A DNA stretch of 64,000 nucleotides, from assembly GCF_932526225.1 (NCBI RefSeq), contig NC_064040.1, positions 3,693,681 to 3,757,680 on the forward strand. The letters run 5' to 3'. The DNA is from Nematostella vectensis. Taxonomy: Eukaryota; Cnidaria; Anthozoa; Actiniaria; Edwardsiidae. The translations under genes and the position numbers were made by a program. This document shows, piece by piece, positions 26,560 to 49,594 of the stretch. The notes beneath the pieces were generated by a model, which made no database searches, was not told the origin of the DNA, and was given only the letters and a program-made list of their open reading frames with translations. Numbering within the stretch: position 1 is the first letter of the stretch; each line of letters opens with the position of its first letter.

Positions 26560-26700
26560 CCTCTACTGCCCTAAAGAAAACCCCATTATCTTTTGTACCG
26601 CCCTGTGTCGCCCTAAAGAAAACCCCATTATCTTCTGTACCGCCCTGTGCCGCCCTAAAGAAAAACCCATTATCTTCTGCACCGCCCTGTGCTCTCCTAG
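26560..26700. repeat. ~51-bp tandem repeat, 3 copies
   Basis: The unit contains CGCCCTAAAGAAAACCCC, ATTATCTTCTGTAC and CGCCCTGTG. The multiple-of-3 period leaves both strands open, which gives spurious ORFs. A single CACTACTGCACCGCCC follows at about 26,750. Confidence 0.88.
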
Positions 26701-27049
26701 TATGTACTACAGTACCAGGCCCCGATGCCCAAATGATGATGAACTCATTCACTACTGCACCGCCCTTAGCCGGTGTAGCAAGCCAAAAGGGTTTGGTAAG
26801 AAACGAGACCGGGTGTTTTTTCGTATAAGCTTTCACTGAGTGAATGACGTGAATCACGTTCTGATTGGTCTGGAACCTTGTGCACTCTAGTCGAGGTGCT
26901 AATCGTTAGAGCGAGCTTCAGACATTTCTGGCGTCTCATATTAATAGCATTATCAGTATTTCCTCTTATTTAAATATCTTTGATTTCTAGCTCTGGAAGT
27001 TGGGTAGTTTTCCTACCAAAAGTGATATTCATTCATATGAAACCACAGG

Positions 27050-27104
27050 TAGCCCAGGCAATGGTTTTAGCTCTGGACAAGCTTCCAAACCATTGCCTGG
27101 GCTA
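27050..27104. other. Perfect 18-bp hairpin with 19-nt loop (miRNA precursor-like)
   Basis: TAGCCCAGGCAATGGTTT (27050-27067) is the exact reverse complement of 27087-27104. The loop is 19 nt. After a 2x2 mismatch, CACA/TGTG adds four more pairs. Size and pairing suit a cnidarian miRNA hairpin, but a tiny foldback repeat is an equal alternative. Confidence 0.5.
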
Positions 27105-27260
27105 AGTGTGATAAATCGTGTGATCTTGCGCGAGATCGTTTTCAGTCAGGTACGCAGGTACACCGTGCACGCTTTTATTTGATATACTATTATTTTATTG
27201 GCGTTTTGGCGAAACCTAAGAGCGGCTGTTAGGGAGAGTCGCCGACTATCACCGTTTAGC

Positions 27261-27915
27261 TACAGTCGAATGAGCGACCGCTCAAGCGACCAGCCCCGAT
27301 AACGATCACGAATCACCGATTGAATTGTCACACAAACTCTGTAATTCTAAGCTCTCGTAAGCGACCAACTTATCGGTAAGACCAGCTACGTTAACGACCA
27401 CAATTTCAAAACACCAAAGCTCTTGTAAGCGACTACAATGATTTTTGGCTTTACAACATCAGTCAACACCTGTTAAACATCATATCCAATGCATGCTGAA
27501 ATCACATATAAAGTGGAAATGTTGTAATGTTTCACAAAAGCTGCCTTTCCAGTAGGCAATTATTAAAGAATTCTATAAATTCAATTTCAGCTGTTTCTTT
27601 GTCTCCAGAAAATGCAAGGAATCTCTAGTCCATTGCCAGCTCCACGATTTATCCTTTTTCCAGTTACAATAGCCATTCACTTGTTTGTTGCACGCTTTAG
27701 AAATCGGCTAACAAAAGACGCCATGCGATCGTCGTAGACGCAGAAGATATTCTCATGACGAAAAGCTTAAGTCGTCGATATAAACGAGCACAGCGAGCTA
27801 CTTAGCGTAGAATTAATTGCCATTAAATATAACAACTCACTCTCGTGATAAGTCGAATACAATTGAATACAATTTTCAGTTCCCAAGGTGGTCGCTTACC
27901 AGAGCTTCAACTGTA
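27261..27915. mobile_element. Probable MITE, TACAGTYGAA ends
   Basis: The left end TACAGTCGAA leads into GAGCGACC/AAGCGACCA sequence. The right end, read on the minus strand, is TACAGTTGAAGCTCTGGTAA followed by GCGACCACC. The interior contains further AAGCGAC motifs. TA dinucleotides at both borders may be the target site. The arms are diverged. Confidence 0.5.
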
Positions 27916-28732
27916 TTCCAAATGCAGGTAGTGATCTAGGTGTGCACGCCCCTAAAAAAAACTCCGCAGCTTGTTTGATAAAGCTTCCGGAATTGAGTCC
28001 CAGCAGAAAAGAACGCCCTATACACTTCTATTAAAATTTGGCGCATTTACAAAACCCTCTTGCATTTTCCGCCCCTCCGTCACCCCCATGGGAAAAAGGT
28101 CAATTTTTCGGGTTACTCCCCCCCTTCCTTTTTGTGTACATTCATGAATGCTCGAAAGATATTATTCAAATTAAGGTCTGTATGCTGCTACTCGCATAAG
28201 CATTACTGTGGGGGGGGGGGGGGGGCGGTCGATGGGGGAGTAGTGAGTAGATACATAAATGCGAAAATATTCCGTTTAAACATAGTTAGTCTACTAGCTA
28301 TGGCTTTAAGGACCATTACATTTTCTCTTTCGCTCCTTTTTTAATTGACCTCATGCTAAAAGTTGCAGCGTCAAAAACACTAATTTCCATAAATAACGGG
28401 AAAACGTTCTCCTACATAAAAGTGACAATCCGTCCCTGAACCCCCCCTGGTAAGTTTTAAGTTTGTCGTGTGGGACATTTCACCGGTGTCCGCTTTGCTC
28501 GTGTGAGAAGACGTCTATTTGAACACGACAATCTATATATTATTTACCTTCTTTGGCAAGAAGCAGTACTATATTCTATTAATTGTGAAATCATAATACT
28601 GTTGTGATAAAGAACTGTGTTCAATTCGCGAGGTATAGGGAGTAAACTACAGAATCTAAGCGAGAAAGACCGTGTCTCCGCAAAAGCCATCGATGTTCTA
28701 GTGTTGGAAAATTATCAACTGGACGCTCTATC

Positions 28733-40219
<11,487 letters not shown>

Positions 40220-41078
40220 CCACAGGATCCCCACGACAACATGTGAATGTATGATAGCACATAAGGAAAAGAGAAATTGTATTATAAGTGATTATTTATT
40301 ATTCAGCGTGTCGGCTTCAAAGCTTTGTCGAGTTATGGTTGTAGCTGTTTCTGGTGATTACTAACCACTTTAAAAGACTATAAACTAAATGCACTCGTGT
40401 AAAAAAAAAAAAAACATTTAAAGACGACCACATCCTTACGTGATCCTATCCACTGCGGTCCACAGGTATCTCGCTTACATTGGTTTTTAATTATTTGGAC
40501 CACTGGTAACTCAGTTATTATCCGCTTCAGATATATCTTAAGAATGCACCTTTCGTTACAATATGTTATAAATCTTGGTTTAAAAAAACAAAGTTTAAAA
40601 ACAGCTAACAGTGATTAAACCCAGGAGAGAATATAAATTATTTACGCTCTCCTGTCTAAACGTAATCATTTTTCTGCTATTATTTAGTGTTATCAAGTTA
40701 GGTAACGCAGCAAACACTAAAGAAAACAAAACTTTAACAAGCACATTATATGATATAGAATAAACGTGGCGGGATATCCTCTGAAAAGGTTTGTTACCGA
40801 CTAGAATAAAAGGCTTATCATCGTGGCACGGAGGGGGCTTTACGTAAACAACATTTTTCTCTTCATTCCTTACTATTAGTATTAGTAGTATTGTTTATTT
40901 GGAAGTATATAATGGTATGTTGATTGTAGAGATGGAAATTAAAAAAATGCAAAAATTAAGGCGTGCGGCTTTTTTTTTTGTCTCACGAGCTTTTAAATAA
41001 CCTCTTCGCCAGGGTCTTCGGGTAATATGGAAAATTACCAAGAAGACCCTGGGAACGAGGCTGACTTTTACAAGCTCA
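40220..41078. other. Intergenic region downstream of KLC
   Basis: Holds the KLC 3'UTR (an AATAAA is at about 40761) and, at its right end, a palindromic element 40987-41077: CGAGCTTTTAAATAACCTC and CAGGGTCTTCGGGTAAT on the left are matched by inverted copies on the right (ATTACCAAGAAGACCCTG, then TACAAGCTC). The large 22-bp array starts directly after it. Confidence 0.6.
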
Positions 41079-44000
41079 ATGTTACGAGCTAAATGGTACG
41101 GGCTCAATGTTACGAGCGAAATGGTACGGGCGAAATGGTACGGGCGAAATGGCTCAATGGTACGGGCGGAATGGCTCAATGGTACGGGCGAAATGGCTCA
41201 ATGGTACGGGCGAAATGGCTCAATGGTACGGGCAAAATGGCTCAATGGTACGGGCGAAGTGGCTCAATGGTACGGGCAAAATGGCTCAATGGTACGGGCA
41301 AAATGGCTCAATGGTACGGGCGAAATGGCTCAATGGTACGGGAGAAATGGCTCATTAGTACGGGCGAAATGGCTCAATGGTACGGGCGAAGTGGCTCAAT
41401 GGTACGGGCAAAATGGCTCAATGGTACGGGCGAAACGGCTCAATGGTACGGGCGAAATGGCTCAATGGTACGGGCGAAATGGCTCAATGGTACGGGCGGA
41501 ATGGCTCAATGTTACGAGCTAAATGGTACGGGCGAAATGGCTCAATGATACGGGCGAAGTGGCTCAATGGTACGGGCGAAATGGCTCATTAGTACAGGCG
41601 AAATAGCTCAATGGTACGGGCGAAATGGCTCAATGGTACGGGCGAAATGGCTCATTAGTACGGGCGAAATGGCTCAATGGTACGGGCGAAGTGGCTCAAT
41701 GGTACGGGCAAAATGGCTCAATGGTACGGGCAAAATGGCTCAATGGTACGGGCGAAATGGCTCAATGGTACTGGCGAAATGGCTCATTAGTACGGGCGAA
41801 ATGGCTCAATGGTACGGGCAAAATGGCTCAATGGTACGGGCGAAATGGCTCAATGGTACGGGCGAAGTGGCTCAATGGTACGGGCGGAATGGCTCAATGG
41901 TACGGGCAAAATGGCTCAATGGTACGGGCAAAATGGCTCAATGGTACGGGCGAAATGGCTCAATGGTACGGGCAAAATGGCTCAATGGTACGGGCGAAGT
42001 GGCTCAATGGTACGGGCGGAATGGCTCAATGGTACGGGCAAAATGGCTCAATGGTACGGGCGAAATGGCTCAATGGTACGGGCGAAATGGCTCAATGGTA
42101 CGGGCGAAATGGCTCAATGGTACGGGCGAAATGGCTCCATGGTACGGGCGAAATGGCTCAATGGTACGGGCGAAATGGCTCAATGGTACGGGCGAAATGG
42201 CTCAATGGTACGGGCGGAATGGCTCAATGTTACGAGCTAAATGGTACGGGCGAAATGGCTCAATGATACGGGCGAAGTGGCTCAATGGTACGGGCGAAAT
42301 GGCTCATTAGTACAGGCGAAATAGCTCAATGGTACGGGCGAAATGGCTCAATGGTACGGGCGAAATGGCTCATTAGTACGGGCGAAATGGCTCAATGGTA
42401 CGGGCGAAGTGGCTCAATGGTACGGGCAAAATGGCTCAATGGTACGGGCAAAATGGCTCAATGGTACGGGCGAAATGGCTCAATGGTACTGGCGAAATGG
42501 CTCATTAGTACGGGCGAAATGGCTCAATGGTACGGGCAAAATGGCTCAATGGTACGGGCGAAATGGCTCAATGGTACGGGCGAAGTGGCTCAATGGTACG
42601 GGCGGAATGGCTCAATGGTACGGGCAAAATGGCTCAATGGTACGGGCAAAATGGCTCAATGGTACGGGCAAAATGGCTCAATGGTACGGGCGAAATGGCT
42701 CAATGGTACGGGCAAAATGGCTCAATGGTACGGGCGAAGTGGCTCAATGGTACGGGCGGAATGGCTCAATGGTACGGGCAAAATGGCTCAATGGTACGGG
42801 CGAAATGGCTCAATGGTACGGGCGAAATGGCTCAATGGTACGGGCGAAATGGTTCAATGGTACGGGCGAAATGGCTCCATGGTACGGGCGAAATGGCTCA
42901 ATGGTACGGGCGAAATGGCTCATTAGTACGAGCGAAATGGCTCAATGGTACGGGCGAAGTGGCTCAATGGTACGGGCAAAATGGCTCAATGGTACGGGCA
43001 AAATGGCTCAATGGTACGGGCGAAATGGCTCATTAGTACGGGCGAAATGGCTCAATGGTACGGGCAAAATGACTCAATGGTACGGGCGAAATGGCTCAAT
43101 GATACGGGCGAAATGGCTCAATGGTACGGGCGAAATGGCTCATTAGTACGGGCGAAATGGCTCAATGGTACGGGCGAAATGGCTCAACGGTACGGGCGAA
43201 ATGGCTCATTAGTACGGGCGAAATGGCTCAATGGTACGGGCGAAGTGGCTCAATGGTACGGGCAAAATGGCTCAATGGTACGGGCAAAATGGCTCAATGG
43301 TACGGGCGAAATGGCTCAATGGTACTGGCGAAATGGTTCATTAGTACGGGCGAAATGGCTCAATGGTACGGGCAAAATGGCTCAATGGTACGGGCGAAGT
43401 GGCTCAATGGTACGGGCAAAATGGCTCAATGGTACGGGCAAAATGGCTCAATGGTACGGGCGAAATGGCTCAATGATACGGGCGAAATGGCTCAATGGTA
43501 CGGGCGAGATGGCTCATTAGTACGGGCAAAATGGCTCAATGGTACGGGCGAAGTGGCTCAATGGTACGGGCAAAATGGCTCAATGGTACGGGCAAAATGG
43601 CTCAATGGTACGGGCGAAATGGCTCAATGATACGGGCGAAATGGCTCAATGGTACGGGCGAAATGGCTCATTAGTACAGGCGAAATAGCTCAATGGTACG
43701 GGCGAAATGGCTCAATGGTACGGGCGAAATGGCTCATTAGTACGGGCGAAATGGCTCAATGGTACGGGCGAAATGGCTCAATGGTACGGGCGAAATGGCT
43801 CATTAGTACGGGCGAAATGGCTCAATGGTACGGGCGAAGTGGCTCAATGGTACGGGCAAAATGGCTCAATGGTACGGGCAAAATGGCTCAATGGTACGGG
43901 CAAAATGGCTCAATGGTACGGGCGAAGTGGCTCAATGGTACGGGCGGAATGGCTCAATGGTACGGGCAAAATGGCTCAATGGTACGGGCGAAATGGCTCA

Positions 44001-44213
44001 ATGGTACGGGCGAAATGGCTCAATGGTACGGGCGGAATGGCTCAATGGTACGGGCAAAATGGCTCAATGGTACGGGCAAAATGGCTCAATGGTACGGGCA
44101 AAATGGCTCAATGGTACGGGCGAAATGGCTCAATGGTACGGGCGAAATGGCTCAATGGTACGGGCGGAATGGCTCAATGTTACGAGCTAAATGGTACGGG
44201 CGAAATGGCTCAA
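41079..44213. repeat. 3.1-kb intergenic minisatellite, 22-bp unit, ~140 copies with higher-order structure
   Basis: The unit starts GGTACGGGCGAAATGGC and continues TCAAT. Variants are GGCAAAATGG, GGCGAAGTGG, GGCGGAATGG, and a shorter TTAGTACGGG junction. Variant order repeats with an offset of 718 bp: the rare GTTACGAGCT marker at 41511 recurs at 42229 with the same following series. The unit lacks stops in all three plus frames, so a 22-residue period (MVRAKWLNGTGEMAQWYGRN) is open in each; I regard these ORFs as artefacts. Confidence 0.95.
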
Positions 44214-45305
44214 CGACTCATCTGAAGATGTGTAGAATAACTTGATCAAGTCACGAGAAATTTCAGTTTTGCCTTGGCGGTGAAACCAAAACCCACAACA
44301 GTCACACTTTAGAGCCACTTCGCATGGTCGCATAGCATCGACCTGTCGACGCAGTGTCTAGGGTAATAAGCCATGTTGATGGAATCTGTTCGAGTTGAAC
44401 AATGGAAAAAAATGTCTAGCGTTTTCATGTGTTGATATGAATAGGATCGAAAATACCATCAAGTGATTGGATGTCCAAAATACAATGCGAAATAGCTAAA
44501 TAAATAAGGAAAACTACTGGATGATTTTAAACAAAAGGATAGAAATATTGGCTGTTTGCTATAAAAAAAGAGTGATAGTTTAGCGTACGTTTAGAATGCT
44601 CCCTTAGAGGTAGGTTAAAATCAGTTACCCTCATTTGTTGCCACACTTTTTACCCTGAGTAGCTTTGTTCATTCCATCCAGTGGGGGGGGGGGAGGGGGG
44701 GGGGCAAAACCAATTACGATTTAAAACTTTAAAAAGCGTAGTATTATGGACAAGAACATTTTCATTGACTTTGACAAAGTGAAGATAAAAAAGGACTGAT
44801 TTCGATTTACATATTGGTACCAAAGCTTGCTTTACCAAAAGCATGTAGCATTTACGAGAATCTACGACTAATAAACAGTTGATGTATGAAATGAGCTCAA
44901 TAAACGCTAAAAAAGCAAAAATTAGAGAGCCTAGAACAGGACAGTGTCCGCTCTCCATGACCACGTAACACATCAGTGTTACTCAACAGGAAAAGACACT
45001 CCCTAGAAAAAAAAAGAATACAATCGAAATATTTTTTATTCAAGTCATGGAAATATTATGCTAATGACCCGTGCTTTGAGTCTTATAAACTTCTTTTTCG
45101 AGATAAAATGGCGTCGAGGCAGGATAGAAAACACAACCGAAACGGATACATCTTGAATTTTGCTATTTCACAAGGGTTGTTTTGTCACCACAAACAATTC
45201 ATATTGATACAGAGGCTAATAACTTTTTACAATAAACTGCCGCCGTGTCCCCCTGCTAACAAGTACCCATGGTGCAATTCGCGCCGGCAACCTTGCACAA
45301 CAAAG
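44214..45305. other. Intergenic region upstream of DDX49
   Basis: No gene or element recognised. Contains a long G run at about 44681-44704. The frame leading into DDX49 is open from 44976, with an upstream in-frame ATG at 45108, but homology to the helicase begins only at 45306. The DDX49 promoter should lie here. Confidence 0.5.
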
Positions 45306-47268
45306 ATGGCGGATGGAACCACATGTTCATTCGCAGGACTGGGACTAAACAAATGGCTTGTGTCTCAGTGTGTGGCTATGGGAATAAAAAAGCCAACAGA
45401 AATTCAACTAAACTGTGTGCCCCCTATACTACAAGGTCGGGATTGTATCGGTTGCGCCAAGACAGGCAGTGGCAAGACTGCTGCGTTCGCTCTACCGATT
45501 CTTCAGAAGTTGTGTGATGACCCTTATGGTATTTTCGCTGTTGTCCTTACTCCAACTAGGTAAAAGCCTGAGAAATACCTGTTATAAGGTTATAAGTATC
45601 TAAATAATAGCCGATATTTTACCTTGGTACCACATAGAATATAACCAGATCGCATTATCTTGTAAGTTATGGTTATCTTAGGAGATGGATTCTATGGAGT
45701 AGAATCAGGAATGAGAAAGTACGTAGCACCTACGTACTACGGTAGGTAAGGAAAGGTATTTATACGAGAAACAAGGCCAAAATACTAGAATTCCATGTTC
45801 CTGTGTAAATAACATCACACCAAATGTTGTTTCAGTACTTTTTTCCCATATACTTTTGGTAAGGGGATTAATACATTTGTTCTTTATTTCAGGGAACTTG
45901 CATTCCAAATTGCCGATCAGTTCAAAGTTCTAGGCCGGCCCATTGGCCTTAAGGAGGCTGTTATAGTTGGCGGCTTGGACATGATGAAGCAAGCACTATC
46001 CCTTGCAAATAAACCTCATGTAGTCATAGCAACCCCTGGACGACTGGCTGACCATATAAAAAGTACAGACACCCTGAACTTGAAAAAGATCCAGTTCTTA
46101 GTTCTTGATGAGGCTGACAGGCTCCTTGATCCTTCCTTTGGTGATGACCTCAAAGTGATTTTTGATGCAGTGCCAGAAAAACGTCAGACTTTGCTGTTTA
46201 GTGCTACCCTAACAGATACCATGGGGGAATTACAGAAGATGTCTGGCTCACAGCCATTCTCCTACGAAGTCCAATCTGAGTAAGTTTTTAAAGAAAACCT
46301 TTTTTGTTATATTGACAAGATCTCCCAAAATATGTAAAAACTGCTGTGAAGAAGCTCTATACAAATAAAAACATTAGAAGATCTTGGTCTGTTTTTTCCC
46401 CTTATTTGGTATATATTCTTGTTTAATTTAAGAATATTTAGGTCATTGTTACACAGGGTTTTTTATTGAATTTTAGCTAAGATGTATCTCTGATGCATTT
46501 ATTGATTTCATGGTGATTTATTTCCCCTCCTTTGTTTTCAGTATTACCGCAGTTGCCAAATGATTTCATGATTGATTGATTTTTCTTTTTGTTTTCAGTA
46601 TTGCCACAGTAGCTGAACTCGACCAAAGATACCTCCTGACTCCTGCCCACGTAAGAGACTGCTACCTTGTTCACCTATTGAGGGAGAACGATGACAATCA
46701 ATCTGTTATTGTGTTCACACACACCTGCAAGAACTGCCAAGTCCTTGTATCTATGTTCCATAAGCTCGGGCTCACATGTGTTGGCCTTCATTCTCTCCTT
46801 TCTCAAGGCGAGCGTCTTGCAGCTCTCGCTAGATTCAAGTCTGGGACAATCAAGATACTAGTGGCTACAGATGTCGCTAGTAGAGGATTAGATATTCCCC
46901 AGGTGGAGCTTGTTGTCAACAGTAACATACCAGCAGACCCTAAGGATTACATTCATCGTGTTGGTCGGACCGCAAGGGCGGGTAGGGGGGGTATGGCCAT
47001 TTCCATGGTAACCCAATATGATATTGATCGGGTCAAGAAAATTGAAGAGAAAATCAATACTAAATTGACCGAGTATACAACATCTGAAAAGGAAGTGCTG
47101 ACATTACTGAAAGCTGTACTAGTAGCAAGAAGGGAGGCAGAGTTGAGGGTCAGAGATAGTGACATCCTGGAAAAAAGGAAAGTGAACAAAAGAAAGAAGA
47201 ATATTTTGGAAGGAAAGGAGCCTGAAAGTTCAGGTCACAAGAAAAGAAGAAAGAAAGTTAGTTCTTAG
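45306..47268 (+). CDS. ddx49: DEAD-box RNA helicase DDX49 (yeast Dbp8 orthologue)
   Basis: Three exons join in phase: 45306-45559, 45893-46279 and 46599-47268, for 436 residues (human about 483). In order: Q motif (KKPTEIQ), motif I AKTGSGKT, Ia PTREL, Ib TPGR, II DEAD, III SAT, then the second RecA domain with [20 protein letters not shown] (V) and [10 protein letters not shown] (VI). The start [19 protein letters not shown] parallels the short N-terminus of DDX49. Whole-length similarity ([37 protein letters not shown]) favours DDX49 over other DEAD proteins. The tail is Lys/Arg-rich, typical of nucleolar factors. Known role of Dbp8/DDX49: ATP-dependent helicase in 18S rRNA and small-subunit maturation. 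Acceptor of exon 3 is duplicated. AATAAA at 47632 may be its polyadenylation signal. Confidence 0.97.
46503..46618. repeat. 58-bp duplication carrying a decoy copy of the DDX49 exon 3 acceptor
   Basis: Copies begin with TGATTTCATG at 46503 and 46561. Both contain TTTGTTTTCAG followed by TATTRCCRCAGT. The upstream acceptor would end at 46541 and the real one at 46598. The decoy is 57 bases (19 codons) upstream, but reads into TGA at 46561-46563. Confidence 0.9.
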
Positions 47269-47778
47269 CATGAATAAGATTATAAGTGCATATAGCCAGT
47301 TGACATGCATGTGGTAGCTTCCAGATCTGAAGTAATGTTTGCCTGAGTGAGAAAGGTTATTAGCAGAGATAATATTTAAGTTAAATAACTTAATGTTATT
47401 AACTTATTTGTACTTGTTTGAACAACTATTGCATGTAGTTGCCATAAGACTTAAATCTGGGTTCCTTTAGTGCTGTGGTGTATGGGGTGTTAGAAATATG
47501 GCATGAGGGGATGGGTTTGGGGTATTGGCCTTTTTTGGGACGATATTGCAGTAAAAGAGAGCAAAAAACATGTGGTATTTCAAAACACTGCAAAATGCAA
47601 GATTTTCAAGCTTTTCAAACAGTGGTATTGCAATAAAAAAATAAAATTGTGGTGTTAATTAGCCCTGCAGTGCACAGGATTTGTAGTTATCATAGTTTCT
47701 CAAATTAAAGAGCCAAAAAAGAAAGAACAGCCTAAAAGGGAATATCTTGGTTGGTTTGGCAGTAAGACAGTATGATTG

Positions 47779-47814
47779 TAACCATCTAAACAGATATACC
47801 TGTTTAGATGGTTA
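47779..47814. other. 15-bp perfect hairpin between DDX49 and the receptor gene
   Basis: TAACCATCTAAACAG pairs exactly with CTGTTTAGATGGTTA across a 6-nt loop (ATATAC). It lies in the convergent 3' intergenic space. Either a small palindromic repeat or a 3'-end structure. Confidence 0.6.
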
Positions 47815-47915
47815 TAAAATATGACTTTTCAATTATCAATCAACCATTTATTTTGATAGATATTGTCAGACAATGAGGAGGGCCCTTTACAAAATGATTC
47901 TTAGCTTTTCACCAT

Positions 47916-49259
47916 TCAAATGAGCTTTAATCCAACACTTAGTAGACCCAGTAGTGCCGAGAGGAACACATACATTGAACCAAGAGTGACACCACTCACT
48001 CGGTAACCTGTGTCCGCATGCACTGCGTACTGTAGAAACATACAGAGTTTCTTCCTGTTGTGAAATGGGTGTGACATTGGCCAGTCCTCTGCTGTTGTCA
48101 GATTCAGATCTGAGAGGAATTGCTGACACCTTCTTGTCAAGCTAGCTGCACGGTAGCAAGGGTAAACAAACACATACAAATATATCGTCAAAGACACAAG
48201 GCCAGCAAATGTAGATTGCCAACTTGTGAAAACTATATTAAAGTAATAAGCTATGTTGGCACACCAGAACACGGTGGTGATTGCATATGCAATCCAGTGA
48301 ATAATGAACCATAGTTTGAATGCTGTAGATGTGTTGATAATTAGAAAGTGGAGTTTCTTGTGCATTCTGATTGCATCATCAAGGGTACAATCTATCATGG
48401 ATTGAATCTCTGTTTGGCATTGGTCTACTCGGTGTTGGAGTGCCAAGGTGATCGTGCCAAATAGCCAGCATGATACAAGACTGGTCCAGAGTGGAATGGG
48501 ATAAAGAACATTGGCAAGTACCAGGACCAATGAGTAATTACCTTGGATATCTGCCATAAACAATATTATGCACACTAACAATGCAAAACCAAACAACAAT
48601 ATATGGCAGTTTAAGCTCAACCGATCAGATCTCTTGACTAATGTCAAAGCTTTCTCTTGATGCATTGCCCCTTGCTTTTTTGCGAGGGCCCAGGTAGTAC
48701 AGAAAAACGCCAAATGAGAACCAAGTTGTGCGATCTTCAAGACGAAGTCCAATAAGCCATTATCTTGGATATTGATTACCCGACTTGGAAGCGTTACGCC
48801 TTCGCTCGTATTCCTCCGTTCTGTTTGGTTGTAGCAGAACCACATATTTAGCGGAGTGTTCGTAAGCGGGCAGATAAAAGCGTACGTAATTGCTTGCAAT
48901 AGGAAATATGCGTCAACCAAGATCACAACCAGAATAAGTAAAGCCCGATATTGACGTCGAGGGCTCCACAACCCGAGGGATACCCCCCAGCATTTTAGCA
49001 GCTTCGGCGAGTGCAAAACATTGGACATGAATCGTACAAGTGTACTATAGAATGCTGAACACATGGAAGTCGATATCTCTAGCTTTTCTAGGGGTACGGT
49101 CTCGCAAGGAAAGGAGGAGAGCCTATCTTCAGTGCTTCCCATGTTATCTGATGATGAGCCTGCCTCGTGCCCAGGCGTCTTTGGTAACACAACGGTCACG
49201 TCCTGCTCGGAATGCATCCTGGGAAGGATTATGCATAGGATCACGGGAAGGATATACAA
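47916..49259 (-). CDS. Seven-transmembrane gustatory receptor-like (GRL) protein
   Basis: A single open frame of 447 codons on the minus strand. An N-terminal polar part (~95 residues) is followed by seven hydrophobic segments: near residues 106-127 (ALLILVVILVDAYFLLQAI), 170-195 (LGSHLAFFCTTWALA), 215-237 (LLFGFALLVCIILFMA), 242-272, 305-335 (FKLWFIIHWIAYAITTVFW), 345-370 (LVSLTIYLYVFVYPCYRA) and at the very C-terminus (GSMYVFLSALLGLLSVGL). A long N-terminus, a short C-terminus ending inside TM7 and one large loop before TM5 match the insect-Gr/cnidarian-GRL topology and not a rhodopsin GPCR. There is no DRY or NPxxY. The start could instead be the Met at residue 15. A minus-strand AATAAA lies at 47852-47847. 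Function unknown; GRLs are thought to be ligand-gated channels. Confidence 0.62.
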   Translation of the reverse strand: MYILPVILCIILPRMHSEQDVTVVLPKTPGHEAGSSSDNMGSTEDRLSSFPCETVPLEKLEISTSMCSAFYSTLVRFMSNVLHSPKLLKCWGVSLGLWSPRRQYRALLILVVILVDAYFLLQAITYAFICPLTNTPLNMWFCYNQTERRNTSEGVTLPSRVINIQDNGLLDFVLKIAQLGSHLAFFCTTWALAKKQGAMHQEKALTLVKRSDRLSLNCHILLFGFALLVCIILFMADIQGNYSLVLVLANVLYPIPLWTSLVSCWLFGTITLALQHRVDQCQTEIQSMIDCTLDDAIRMHKKLHFLIINTSTAFKLWFIIHWIAYAITTVFWCANIAYYFNIVFTSWQSTFAGLVSLTIYLYVFVYPCYRAASLTRRCQQFLSDLNLTTAEDWPMSHPFHNRKKLCMFLQYAVHADTGYRVSGVTLGSMYVFLSALLGLLSVGLKLI

Positions 49260-49594
49260 TGCGGTCGGCCTCGCTTCGGGATACCTGTGGTAGCCCCGTC
49301 ATTTGCCTCTGGCACAAAGGTACTTGGCCCTGGAACAAGTGGATCGGGGGGGGACCGGTCGCTATTTTGTTTGGACATGCGCAGTAAATCCAGAAGTAAA
49401 AAAACTCCAAGCCGCGGTAGGTACTTTACATATGATACGCGAAGTGTACCGAAACGCTTTTCATTCATTAGCACGTGAATATCCGACATGCACCAAGACT
49501 GTGACGGTTGATCATTGTCGCCCTACAAAAGCGCTCCCGCACACTTGTCTCGTATCTTCTGTACCCTCGTAACCCCCTTACTCTCGTAACTTCT

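Larger units (their letters stand above)
26017..28732. other. Intergenic region menin-KLC
   Basis: No gene recognised. It holds a poly-C tract near 26,083, a 3-copy ~51-bp tandem repeat (26,560-26,700), a perfect 18-bp hairpin (27050-27104), an element-like region (27261-27915), a G run at about 28,209-28,224 and, before the KLC ATG, ordinary AT-rich sequence that must include the KLC promoter and 5'UTR. Confidence 0.6.

Noticed and set aside
41079-44245. Many overlapping plus-strand ORFs with the period MVRAKWLNGTGEMAQWYGRN
   Set aside because: A stop-free 22-bp repeat keeps all three frames open. No non-repetitive domain, splice structure or unique start supports a gene.
44681-44704. Long G/C homopolymers (also near 2341, 8162, 14236, 26083, 28208, 50298) as G-quadruplex regulators
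   Set aside because: They occur in unrelated intronic and intergenic places and look like simple-sequence slippage; no positional link to promoters.
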